Origin: Gnetum montanum
Taxonomy: Eukaryota > Streptophyta > Gnetopsida > Gnetales > Gnetaceae
Reading direction: 5' to 3'
Length of the DNA stretch: 64,000 nucleotides
NCBI GenBank assembly: GCA_015680685.1
Contig: MNCI01005936.1
Location: 790,753 to 854,752, forward strand
Shown here: positions 19,094-29,950 of the stretch, piece by piece
Layout: each line of letters opens with the position of its first letter
Numbering within the stretch: the first letter of the stretch is position 1
Made by a program: the position numbers and the translations under genes
The notes under the pieces: model-generated
What the model was told of the DNA's origin: nothing
Database searches by the model: none
What the model saw: only the letters and a program-made list of their open reading frames with translations

Positions 19094-22000
19094 TTAAGAC
19101 CTTTTCAGGCCGTGTGCAAACACGTAAGCTAGTACCATGCAAACGAAGGTTATGTATGCACAACGAACAAAGGTGAAGAGTGGGCGGGGATCAGATGTGT
19201 TTTTGGCAGCAAGGGAGCCTTGATCATGTGGTTGTTTCCTAGCCGGATGTGGTCTAGGAGGCGTGCTAGGTTGCTTTGGGAGGCTTTCGGTTTTTACCAC
19301 TTTTTCGGGGGTTTTAGATCTAGGTGTTGCATTTTTTGTCGTAGTTTTTCCATTAAGAGACTCTTCTTTCAAGACTTGGGACATGTCTATGTTGTGGATG
19401 GCTTGAAAGGGAGTGTTATCGCCATGTATGATGACTTCTCCACCTTCGTATGGAAGGCAGATTTCTTGATGTATCGGTGAGGAAGTGACCCATTGTTAGG
19501 CTAGCCAAGGTCTACCAAGAATCATGTTGAAACTTGGCATCTCTTCTATGATAGTGAACTTCACACTGGTGGGGAATTGTTCACATTCCACGAAGGCTAG
19601 GTTAATTATTCCCTTGACTATGACACATGATCCGTTGAAGGATTTTAGACATGTAGTTTCTATTAGCATGATCTCGTCTACCATGCCTAGTTTGTCAATG
19701 ATGGAGTATAGAACTATGTTTGTTGCCACACTATCATGAACGTGCACTCTACAAATGGTACATTGCCCAATACATAAAATAATTGACAATGGAGCTATTG
19801 TGACCTCCCCTCGTTCGAGGTTGACTTTAACTACATCGTCACTGAAGACTAAGGTGTTTGAACCCAGTCCTTGTGGTGTGAGTTGTGAAATCATTGCATG
19901 GATGGATTCCATGTTAGTAGGAATGTCCTCTGTAATAGGAATGGATGCTAATGTTTGCGCTAAGGCTTTGCGATGAGCCGATGATGTCATGACTAGGTCA
20001 TACAAGCTCATGGTTGTGTTCTTTTGTTTGAGAATTTGTTTCACCTAGGCCAATGTAGCTACAAAGTCCATGTTATTTTCCATTGTGTTGGTTGCCTTTG
20101 TATGGGTCGAGGGCTTGGGCCTACTTTGTTTGGGATTAGGGGTAGGACCCCCAGTGTTCGGTTGTTGTATACTAGTGGCCTTTGCTTTGGCTGTGGTTGT
20201 TCGTTGTTTGTTTGTCCTCTTCTGCTGCCATTTGGTAGGCTTACCCATGTTGTTGGCAAACTTAACTCTTGAGGGAGAAGAGGTTGAGACATTGCCTATG
20301 GTTGGGCTCTGGGTAGGTGAGGGGCCATCGCGTGGTGGCACCTTTATGACAAATGGAAGTTTAGGAGGTGTCAATGTTGTTTGACGAGCTTGATGTGGCA
20401 CCTTGATGAAAAAAGGTTTCTTTGCAGTTGTGGGTAGTGCATCATGCCAGTTTAACATCTTAGCAGATGATTGTAGTGGTACTTTGATCACAAAAGGTGT
20501 CGTCGGTGCTCTAGGTGGCACCTTGATGATGATGGGAGGCCTCTTTCTTATGGAGGCGGAGGGGATTGTTGCCTTTCTGGGAGGCACATGGATCACAAAA
20601 GGTTGGTGCATAGGTTTAGGCTTACTATCTATGCCAATGGAGTTTATGACATAGGAGGCATTGTCTGTGCTGGGTTGATTCATGGTGTTGATGTTCAGTT
20701 GGCCCCGTTATATCATTACTCGTAGATCATCTTGTAATGCATGGCAGGTGTCGGTGTTGTGACCAGACATCTGGTGGTAGTGATAGAATTGGTTTAACTT
20801 GAAATTTCATGGAACCGGGGGCTCATTTTGTGCTGCTAAGGTGGGGTTCCTTAGTAGCTTGTAGTAGCTGTCATGTCTTCGGTGGGCATTTTCCACTACT
20901 TGTTTGTATTGGATTTGCCCAGTTTTGAGGAGTTTCTCTAGTAGTTTAGAGGGTTGCGTGGGTAGCGACTTATACTTTGAGCGATCCTTGCACTGAAAGT
21001 TGGACCTTGGGGTGACCCCTGTTGTTGCAGGTGGATTGGTACTGGTGTTTGTTGTTTTTGTGCTTGCGGCTACTATTTCCGTTGTTGTCTTTTGTTTAGC
21101 AATGTGTTGGTTCTTGTAAGCCACATAGGCGGGATCATTGCTGGTTTGTGTAGCTTGTTCAATGTCCTTGATTTGCGTGAAGGCTTGGCTCAACGTTTGA
21201 GCACATAGGTAGTACAGTTTGAACTTAACGAAGTCATTCACAGCTCCCTTCAGAATCATAAGCAAATAGGTTTCAGGGATGGGCTCATGAAGTTCGTTAA
21301 GGGTTGTGCTCCATCGTTGAATGAACTTCTGCATAGGCTCTAGTGGTGCTTGTTTCACCTGTATCAGAGTGTCTAGTGTGGCCTCAGGTTTGAGGTTGTA
21401 CTTAAACTGGCTGATGAATTGATGTAACAGATCCTCTAGAGAGGATATGGAGTTACAGGGTAGAGCTTGGTACCAGTCTAAGGCTACGCCCATTAAGGAC
21501 ATAGCGAACATGCACAAGATTGCGTGGGGCCAAGCTTGAAGCAATAGAGTTTCTGATCGGAATGTTACCAAGTGAGTGTTGAGATCTCCCTTCCCATTGT
21601 ACTTGGTTAACTATGGGAGTGTGATTCCCTTGGGTAAAGCTAACGGTGGCATTGAAGAGTTAATTAGATCATCGTGGTAGAAGGCCAGTACTTTAACTAC
21701 TTCGATGTTGGCGATTTTGAGATGCTTTACCTTGTCAGCTAATGCTTGTATCCATTGTTTTGCTTCCGCCAACTCTTGAGCGGCAGGAAAATTAGTTGGT
21801 TGGAGAGATTGTTGAGTTGTCATTTGTTGCTATGGAGCAATGTTCAGAGTTGTGGTTGCGGGGTGTGGCACGTTGAAGTGAGTGGGTTGTTGAACAAGGG
21901 GTATGGTTCCTTGCCTAGCCACTAACTATGGGGTGACACCCTGAATGTGTGGGACCAATGTAACGAAAGTGGCCCCATGTGTGTGCATGTACGGTATGTA

Positions 22001-22462
22001 CTGGGTGGAGATGGGTGTGAGTAATCTCTATTGGGATACCAGTGCTTGCGTGCTCTTTGACTTGTAATGATGAATTATCTGTCCCACGCATGAGTGGGAT
22101 GATGGGATAACATGGGCACGAGGACTAAGGGTGTGGTATGAATCCTCAGTTTCAGATTGTGCCCCGAAGTCATTTACATCATGTTGGTTTTGGGGCTCCT
22201 CAGTGGATCATCGTGTGTTTTGGCTCCTTGCTAGAAGGAGCTGGGAGATAAGTCAGTGGTGAGGCTTAGAAAGGGGGATGATGTCATATACAGAGGGGAC
22301 GAATTCATGACCTCCCATGTATATGTGCTCAAAGTTTCATTTTTCCTCCTGTTCTGTGGTGTCAAGAGGAAGGTTGACCTAAATATTCACACAAATAAAG
22401 TTGTATTGTTCCTGTGAGAGGATTACGAAGGTGCGTGCATTAGAGTTCTGAGATGACTCCAT
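19094..22462 (-). pseudogene. gag-pro: C gag-protease, copy 2
   Basis: From the ATG at 22462 to TAA at 19094 the frame is 1123 codons, again without frameshift, so the two copies differ by one codon net. Gag domain at 21571-20960, zinc knuckle near 20780 with its first Cys changed to Tyr, the VIKVPPR-type repeats at 20683-20330, and protease at 19860-19500 (VHVHDSVATNI, so the catalytic DDGA of copy 1 reads HDSV here; MILGRPWLA kept). The C-terminal tail is open (19384-19094) and ends with a hydrophobic stretch TFVCMVLAYVFAHGL. Stops at codons 42, 284 and 585 are shared with copy 1; others are private. Confidence 0.85.
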
Positions 22463-22612
22463 GGTGATGTGTGATGGGGCAGCGTACAGGCTGGCTAATA
22501 AGTGTCAAGTGTGTTTTAGTCTAAGTGTGCAATCTGACTGGACTACAATATGTGTAGCGTGACTAACTGTCCATGAAAGCTATCAACATGTAAAAGCTAA
22601 GTATAAAGTTCT

Positions 22613-22840
22613 CCTAAGTGTCCAGCATGTCAAGCTGGCAGTGTGTGAACACTGAAAAATTTTCTATGTGTCCAACGTGTGGACACTGAAAATTTTTCTA
22701 AGTGTCCAGTGTGTGAACACTAAAAATTTTTCTAAGTGTATAGCATGTGAACGCTAAAAATTTTTCTAAGTGTCGAGTGTGTGGACACTAAAAATTTTTC
22801 TAAGTGTCCAGTGTGTGAACACTGAAAATTTTTCTAAGTG
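22613..22840 (+). repeat. 34-bp tandem repeat, copy 2
   Basis: Counterpart of 14867-15128 with fewer units. Confidence 0.85.
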
Positions 22841-23045
22841 TTGTCAGTGTATACAATGTAAACGAGAGAAAAATTTTCTAAGTGTTGTCAGCGTAAACGA
22901 GAGAAAAGTTTTCTAAGTGTTTTTAGCGTATATAGCATAAACGAGAGAAAAATTTTCTAAGTGTTGTCAGCGTATACAGCGTAAATGGGAGAAAAATATT
23001 CTAAGTGTTGTCAGTGTATACAGCGCAAATGGGAGAAAATTTGGC
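22841..23045 (+). repeat. 44-bp tandem repeat, copy 2
   Basis: Counterpart of 15129-15350; one unit is shortened (near 22880). Confidence 0.8.
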
Positions 23046-23069
23046 TAAGTGTTGGAACAACGTAAATGG

Positions 23070-23515
23070 GTAGATCTACGCAGATCTGCAATGTTTGAGA
23101 GTAGATCTAGCAAAGTGGGACGTAGATCTATAGTCACAGGATATAGATCTACAGTCATAGAGGGTAGATCTACACAGATCTGCAATGTTTGAGTGTAGAT
23201 CTGATGGAATGGGATGCAGATCTGCAATGTTCGAGCGTAGATCTGCACTTACAGGGTGTAGATCTAGAGTGATAGGGTGTAGATTTGCGATCACAGAGGT
23301 TGGATCTACAGTTACAGTGCACAGATCTGAAATAATCAAGCGTAGATCTAGAAGAACAGGGTGCAGATCTGCAGTTATAGTGCACAGATCTGAGATAACA
23401 AGATGCAAATCTACAATTTTTGAGCGTAGATCTGCAGTCACAGGGTGCAGATCTACAACAATGGGGCATAGATCTGGGATGTAGGGAAGCATATCTGAGA
23501 AGATCTATGCAAATC
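23070..23515. repeat. 21-bp AGATCT array, copy 2
   Basis: Counterpart of 15370-15835. Open frames of about 100-138 codons occur on both strands solely because of the 21-bp period. Confidence 0.85.
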
Positions 23516-23524
23516 TAAGTGAAA

Positions 23525-23551
23525 GTAGGCCCTCCTTTTAGTGCCATTTTT
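23525..23551 (-). promoter_or_regulatory. Primer-binding site of C (5' end)
   Basis: Minus strand after LTR3: AAAA then TGGCACTAAAAGGAGGG. It is the 5'-most primer site of the array. Confidence 0.6.
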
Positions 23552-25165
23552 TGTACCATCCGAAATCGTCGGTGTAAGGCTGGAATGAAACAAACACTGA
23601 GAGATCCTCCGGAAGAAATACAGAAGACCTTGCCTTTGCTTGAGGACAAGCTGGAATGGACAAAGGTAGAGTGCCTTGAATGGTCTACACGCAGATCAAA
23701 CGAGGGCTTCCCCAATGTATGCACTTTGCAATGCGTTGGATTATACGTAAACGATGCACATTGAATGTAAACCGTAACATGAATAGACACAATAATGTAA
23801 ACTAGAATGTAAATGTAAACTGAAAAAAAAAGAAAACTGCAATAAATTTGGGCAAAAATGTAAACTGTTTTGTATTGAAAAAGTGATTACAGCATGCACC
23901 GGTCAAAACGCAGTTGTGGATTAATCACAAGGCAGATGTTTAGCCTCGATGGGTGATGACAGGTGCTGAGAGATGCAGGTTTTGGGTTGCAGGGAAATGC
24001 TACGTCCAAGTCTGATGCCCAACGTATAGAGGTTTATGCCCAGATTTGCTAAGTGTACCAGATCCATTTTTTTTCTTCGTTTGTAAAAATTTCCAACCTT
24101 ATTCTAGTGAAAAATTAGGGTTTTTATAAGATCTTGGGCATTAGATTCAGATCTGGAAGGAGATGAGTGGCTGTGAGGTGAGAAAAATTCAGATCAGGAG
24201 ATAGGTGGTGCATTGACTGAGTGCAGGATATGTTACAATTGTACAACATGTAGCGTATGAGATTGGGCATCAACCTCAGCATACAGGCTCAACATCAACC
24301 TCAGCATATAGGCCCAACATCAACCTCAGCATACAGGCTCAACATCAACCTCAGCATACACCTCAGCATACACCTCATGAATTGAGGTGTTGGATGTCTG
24401 ACTATGTATGCTAGTGCTTGTCCCTTGATGCCTGAGTGCTGCTGATCCTCTAGGGTGTTCAGATGTCAATTTTGACTTCATTTTGATGTAGTTTTGGGGC
24501 TGTTTTAGTGGTGTATCTTGGGCTATATGCTGGCCAACGTACAACAAGATGTACCTGGCATACACACACAAAAATGCATCATTTCAAGGTCAAAACTTGA
24601 TTTTTATGTGCCTGTGATGATGTCCAATAGTTGCCCTACCTCCAAGAGTTGATTTCAGGTGAAAATATTCCTCTTTGGTGCTTGTTTTGGGCCGTTTTTG
24701 GTGGTGTACGATAGGTTATACGTTGGTCAGCATACACCCAAATGTACCCAATGTACACACATGAAAATGCATCATTTAGGAACCAAAATTTAATTTTTAG
24801 AAGGCTAAGAGCTACTAGGGACCTTGTGGAAGGTCTTGTGGGGTCTAGACACTCAATTCTAGCATGTATTAGGTCATTTTTGGGGCCCAAAAGTTGCTAT
24901 ACGTTGGCCTGTACGCTGGCCAGCATACAACCTATTGTGAATAGAGTATACTTGGTCAAACCCAAGTATTTTGAACCCAAAACATGAAATTCCTGATGCT
25001 GGATGCTGATGTAGTCACCTATGGATCCTAGGGAACTCTTTCTTGTTTAATTATGCTCTGTTTGATGCTGTTTTTGAGGCTTTCAAGCTTGGTCATGCTG
25101 GGGACCAACATGACTTAGCTCAATTTCTGTCTACAAGTGTTAGCCAAAATTTTTGTGGTGTTTCA
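23552..25165 (-). mobile_element. C LTR3 (right, 5' LTR)
   Basis: It starts TGTACCATCCGAAATCG and ends GTGTTTCA, followed by the CTATT duplication and B sequence. It has the 80-bp part that LTR2 lacks. Confidence 0.9.
24260..24375 (-). repeat. 25-bp tandem repeat in C LTR3
   Basis: Four regular units of GGCTCAACATCAACCTCAGC plus five bases, then two short units. Confidence 0.75.
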
Positions 25166-25170
25166 CTATT
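25166..25170. repeat. Target-site duplication of C, right copy (CTATT)
   Basis: Pairs with TTATT at 8060-8064. Confidence 0.75.
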
Positions 25171-25900
25171 GATGTAGGCACAAGTCAAGCTCTTAGTTGG
25201 TTCCATGCATATAGTTCAGTTACTCTCTTGGTTAGCTGTCATCAATTGGGTGCCTTCTTGTCTTGTGGCTACTGCATATAGGCAAACATATTTGTATGTT
25301 AGTTATTTGTGCATACTGGTTACATGTAGGCAATGTTAAACATTGTACAAACCAAGATTTATTCACAAAATTGCACCTTGTATCACTATATGAGATGCAT
25401 GAAACTTTCTTATTCTCAATATTTCCAAACGTATTTTCCTTTGATATTTATAGGAAAAGATCACGTATTCCTAGGCATGCATCAATTTTGCTTAGCCATG
25501 CTCTTCCCATAATGATTGGGAAGTCCCACTTGTAGTTGTTGACTTGAATCACTAGGAAATTGGTTGGATATGGCCACCCACAAACAATGGTGATAATGTC
25601 CTCCACTAGTCCTAATGGGATAGTGATGGACTGGTTGGCCAGCTCTAAACGAATGTTACTCTTTTTTAGTGGAGGTAGGTTCTAGGACTTGTACATTTCT
25701 TGAGAGATTAAGTTGACACTAGAACCTAAATCCAAAAGAGCTTTCCTCAGCTCATTCCCAAAAATTTTTAAATATATAAGAGGACTCCAAGGATTAAAGA
25801 ATTTCCTAGGAAGATGGCCAGCTTTAATCCAGTCGATAATGGCATGAGTTAACATGACCGTGTGCATTAAGTGCGATCTTTGGTTTGAAGGAAGCTCCTA
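25171..25900 (-). pseudogene. B protease and protease-RT linker
   Basis: The frame at 25867-25682 reads MLTHAIIDWIKAGHLPRKF...ALLDLGSSVNLISQEMY, the retropepsin active-site region in the DLGSS form seen in E (55440-55510). Downstream (to 25480, in broken frames) lie IVCGWPYP and PIIMGRAWL, the flap and C-terminal parts. Stops are present. The linker towards RT ends at the C insertion. Confidence 0.8.
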
Positions 25901-28374
25901 AGATTCGAATGATGGCGAGGCATTTGGAGGATTAGTTGCTTGTGTTTGTAAGGACTTAGTTGGATTTTTGGTTCTAATGAAAGATCTCTTCTTTATGTAG
26001 TTGTTTGAACCAATAGTAGGTTAAGGGTTGATAACCCTTGTAGCGTTACATTGTTGCAGCTGGGCAGGGAGCTCACCCTACATGGCTAGAGCAAGTGGTA
26101 ATGGAGCTAAGGGTGGAAGAGGATGAGAAAGATAGTACATTTGTGGAACATCTATCCTAGGAGAAGTAGTTCTATAGTACTCATGGGTTTGGTAGTGAGG
26201 CTAATGAGTGATGTGACTAGTAGAATCACATGGAGAGATTGGCTACTACACATAGTACCTGTATGGGTTAGGTTGATGGTAAGGGTATTGTTGATGTGGT
26301 GGTGGTATTCCCCATGATTGTGGATGTTGCCATTGTTGATACTATGCACTTGGTTGTGGTGGAGCTCCACTTGGATAATATGTCAAAGATTGGCAGAACT
26401 GCCTTGGATTACCTTGAGGATAAGATAACCTTCTGGGTACCTACCATATGTTTAATCATGGGTTTAGTGCATATACCCCAAACTCCTGTAGATGTGAGAT
26501 TACTAGGAAACATCCCTTAGGATGGTCATATTGGCATATCTCACATCCGCCATCATTGTCTGTGTTTGAATCCAAAACCTCCTCAATGATGGCAACTTTG
26601 CCCTTACCTTTGTTATGTGCGTATTTAGCTTCCTTCTTTTGCCTCCTCTCTTGATCACTACCTTGCTTCCTAGACTCCTCTACTATTTTGAGAATGATTT
26701 GAAATTTATTATCTAGAAAGTGCCACATTTGATCTACCTTTGCCGATACATCTGATGCAAACTTTTGAATGAGCAAAGTTTTCCTATTCACCATCTCTTC
26801 AAGTGTTGACTCTTCTTCATCCTCACAAAATATAACTTCCTTCTTTTGGAGGGAAGGATCTTTGTTGTATTCCTCCACACTTTCTCTTTTCCTTAACCCA
26901 CCTTCCTCTTTGGCAACTTGCTCCAATAATCTTTGTACCTGATGGGCTCTAAGCTTGGATAGTCTCCCTTGGGCATAAGTCCTAAGGGTTCTTTGCATTT
27001 CGTACCTAAGCCCATCTATGAAATGGTGTAGTTGTTTCCTTTACGAGTATCCATGACCAGGGCAATGATGTAATAATGCATAATATTGGCCCATGGTAGC
27101 ATCTAAGGGTTTGTGTCCTCCTTGTTTCCATCCTTGGATTTGCTTTTGTAGGTTGGACACTCAAGAGTAAATTTGATACTTATTATTGAATAACTCTAAC
27201 ATGGTACTCCATCAACAAATGGATTTTGGTTCTAAGGACTGATACCAGCTTTTTGCTTCTTTGATCAGTGTTCGTGAAAACAACTTTAGTTTTTGCCACC
27301 TTTTTTCTATATTTTGCAAGGTACATGTATCATAGAACGCTTGTAGATGTTTTTGAGGATTAGCATTGTATCCCCCTCCAAATCGTGGGATATTGTTCAT
27401 GTCTAATCTTTTGATCCTACTGTCTTTTTGGTTCCTTGTTGGGATCCTAATGATCTTGGTTATATCTAGCATACTTCTAGTAGCAAGTAGGGGTTCATCA
27501 TGATCGTATTCTCTATGGTGTCTATGATGCCTATGTTGTTCCCTACTCTCCTTCCTTTCATGATGTGTTTCTCTAGAATGCCCTCATCCCATTTCTTGAC
27601 TATTTCGTCTATGATCTTTGTTTTGCTTACCATTTTCCTCATGATCTTTCTCTTTGTGACTACATCTAGATCCTAAAGGAAAGGGGGAAGGAGATAATGA
27701 AGATGGAGAGGAAGGAGGACTAGCACCATGATAGTGCCTATCACTTTCTCTTTAGGGGTCATAACCTTGGCCGTGGTTACGATTGGAATGTCCATCATAG
27801 TCATGTGTTTGTGTTTCTTTTTTAGTCCCTTTGTGTCCATTGATATTAGAACTTGGGTTATGAATGGTTGAGTGAAGATTTTGATACACAAATTCTTGAC
27901 CAAAGTCAACGAGAGGAACATCGTTATGTGAAAAACCTCCCGAGGTAGGTTCACCATCCTTGTTTTCACTTATGACATATGAGACATCCTAAGACCACTT
28001 TCCCTTCATAGATTTGTAATGTCTCTCCTATTGTAGGTCCCTTTGATGTTGTGCCTCCATGGATTGATAATCTCTCAAATCTTGTTCATGCACAACGTAC
28101 TCTGACTATAAGTGCTACATACCAATTCATGTGAGAACACGAAAAGCATGCTTGGGATTGTACGATTGGGTGGTAATACTATGTTACCCTCTAAATCATG
28201 CCATCATAATTGTTTATCCTGGTGGAGGATAAAGGTAAAGTCTGGTACATATTCATCAGGATTGAGCATATACCAAGTGAAACTATTGGGGCATTTGTGG
28301 ATCATCATCATGTGGACTACACCTCAACCTATTCATTGTGTCAGACCTAGGCGGTGAAGCACTTTCATAGAAAG
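25901..28374 (-). pseudogene. gag: B gag
   Basis: The start region matches E (FYESAS, about 28360) but its ATG appears lost (AGG). Key parts: DFT-type N-terminal block in decayed form; the gag domain (27472-27060: MLDITKIIRIPTR, RLDMNNIPRFGGGYNANPQKHLQAFYDTC, RTLIKEAKSWYQSLEP); the open stretch 26998-26456 with RTLRTYAQGRLSKLRAHQVQ; a coiled region with NRKTLLIQKFASDVSAKVDQMW; and a zinc knuckle C-EI-C-QYD-H-PKG-C. A Tyr/Pro/Gln-rich tail follows (26450-25950). Stops and small indels are present. Confidence 0.85.
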
Positions 28375-28509
28375 AAGGAGACCTAATTAATTATTTAGTG
28401 TGTAATGTATTATTATATTATTATTATTTTTCTTTTGTGACTAACCCTAAGGGTTCGTTGCAATGATGGGAAGATTCCTAAGTTCTAATTAGCGCACAAA
28501 CAACAAAGT
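28375..28509 (-). other. B leader
   Basis: Untranslated stretch between primer site and gag; AT-rich, with no motif beyond similarity to F 464-586. Confidence 0.5.
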
Positions 28510-28527
28510 ACCTGGCAACGACACCAA
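28510..28527 (-). promoter_or_regulatory. B primer-binding site
   Basis: Minus strand directly after the LTR reads TTGGTGTCGTTGCCAGG. This is close to the TGGCGCCGTTGCC type site of Athila/Tat elements; the tRNA was not verified. Confidence 0.75.
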
Positions 28528-29370
28528 TGATGAGTAACAAGGTACCCCTACGCTCAACCATACGAATATGAGTGTTACGCGCAATCCAGTTGAACTCAAA
28601 GGACTAAGTGCTTATGTGCCTTCACACAACAAGGATGGATTAGGCTATTGTTGTCTTCCCAAGCTTACTCATATGGCACGATTATATGGTTAAGTAAACT
28701 TGAGGTATACGATTTTTTGGATTTTTCTGTTTATGTCCTAGTGCTAAAAGGGAGAAGTGAAATAATTAAGTAACTAATTTAATTTAACTAATCTGCTAGG
28801 TTCTAACTAGTCCTAACACCAACATCCTTTTCCACTTTCCATACACATCCTGAACCAATGTAACACTACTGGGATTACCAGACACTAGTTGTTATTGGAT
28901 TACCAAGTGTTCCACGTATGCTCAAAGTGGTTGTACTGAGTGTGCTTACTTGTGAAAATTAACAAATCAATAAGAGAAACATCAATTAACTAATGAAAGC
29001 ATTAAATAATTGTAAATAACATTAAATGCAATAAATAAGCTATTCTAAATGCTGCAAGGTTTATCACAAAGCTTGTATTTATTTCTGGACACAAGGTGTG
29101 CTCAAGTACACAATGCTTGAATAAAAATCCATTTTCATTATGACTTCTATTGTGGACACTTAGAAATAATTTTAACTTTGGAAAGGAAAAACTATAAGAG
29201 TTTAGGTAAGGGACTAAGAAACTAATGCCAAAACCAAGTATACCCACCTCTTAATTATAGGCAATGAGACAAGTCCCGATATCAGATGTTTGATATCACT
29301 TGAAAGGCTCTGATATCATAGACCTGATATTGTGGATTTGACATTGTGGTCTTAATATCGTGGTTCATCA
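28528..29370 (-). mobile_element. B 5' LTR
   Basis: Partner of 2342-3179. Edges TGATGAGTAACAAGG at 28528 and GTTCATCA at 29370. The palindrome array in U3 (29275-29365) has decayed by transitions. Confidence 0.9.
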
Positions 29371-29375
29371 CACGT
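29371..29375. repeat. Target-site duplication of B, right copy (CACGT)
   Basis: Pairs with CACAT at 2337-2341. Confidence 0.8.
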
Positions 29376-29798
29376 ATTCTCTTGGTAATCCTAGTAGCAT
29401 TATTTCTTGGTACACCCAGTAGCATAGCACTTGGTAGCCCAATAGTGGATACATGGGTTCAAGAAATGTATAGAAAGTGGGATTGGATGCTTATGTTAAG
29501 ACTAGTTAGATACTAGTTAATTAGTTAAATTAAATTAATTAATATAATTACTTGATCTTCCTTTAAATATGAAATCATAAAATATAAAATAATAAAAATC
29601 AGATGCCTCAATTACAATTAACCATACCAGTTTACATCACAAGTGTAATGGGGAAGACAATGAACAACCTTAAGGTAAGGTTCACTTCCTAGAAGGCTAG
29701 TGCATTGGAAACTACAAAGTCCACAAAATTTGACTAGATCGCACGTGAACACTTGTGATTCATATGGTTAGCCATAGGGGGTACCTCATTGCTCATCA
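29376..29798 (+). mobile_element. A 5' LTR, part 2
   Basis: Aligns with the second part of A's 3' LTR (48567-48983) from 'cttggtaatcc' to GCTCATCA. The LTR end is followed by the primer site. Confidence 0.88.
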
Positions 29799-29818
29799 TT
29801 GGCATCATTATTGAGGAC
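29799..29818 (+). promoter_or_regulatory. A primer-binding site
   Basis: TTGGCATCATTATTGAGGA abuts the LTR. Relative to the B and D sites several C have become T or G become A, so it is decayed. Confidence 0.65.
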
Positions 29819-29950
29819 TTTATTTGTTGAAACATGTGCTATCTAGGATTAGTGAATATTATTTATATTTTTGGACGAACTCAAGGTCAACATCACTCTC
29901 AATGACATATAAACTACTAAGCACACTAAAAATTTTATTTGTTTTTCAAA

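Larger units (their letters stand above)
8065..25165 (-). mobile_element. Element C: gag-protease-only LTR retrotransposon as a three-LTR array
   Basis: The layout is LTR1 (8065-9689), internal 1 (9690-15852), LTR2 (15853-17417), internal 2 (17418-23551), LTR3 (23552-25165), all on the minus strand. Both internal parts hold 5' leader arrays and a gag-protease frame but no RT, RNase H or integrase. The protease and zinc-knuckle style is Tat/Ogre-like, unlike A, B and E. One pair of target duplications flanks the whole array, so the extra unit arose by LTR-LTR recombination at this site or the array was inserted as a unit. Confidence 0.88.
2342..29370 (-). mobile_element. Element B: Ty3/gypsy (Athila-like), inserted in A's 5' LTR
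   Basis: B lies on the minus strand. From right to left: 5' LTR 28528-29370, primer-binding site 28510-28527, gag, protease, [element C], RT, RNase H, integrase ending at 5032, a 1.8-kb 3' region, polypurine tract 3180-3196, 3' LTR 2342-3179. Without C it is about 9.9 kb. It belongs to the same family as E (52-61 kb): gag, pol and the 3' region align block by block. It keeps the RT FMDD motif and the integrase acidic triad, but stops interrupt gag and pol. Confidence 0.9.
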
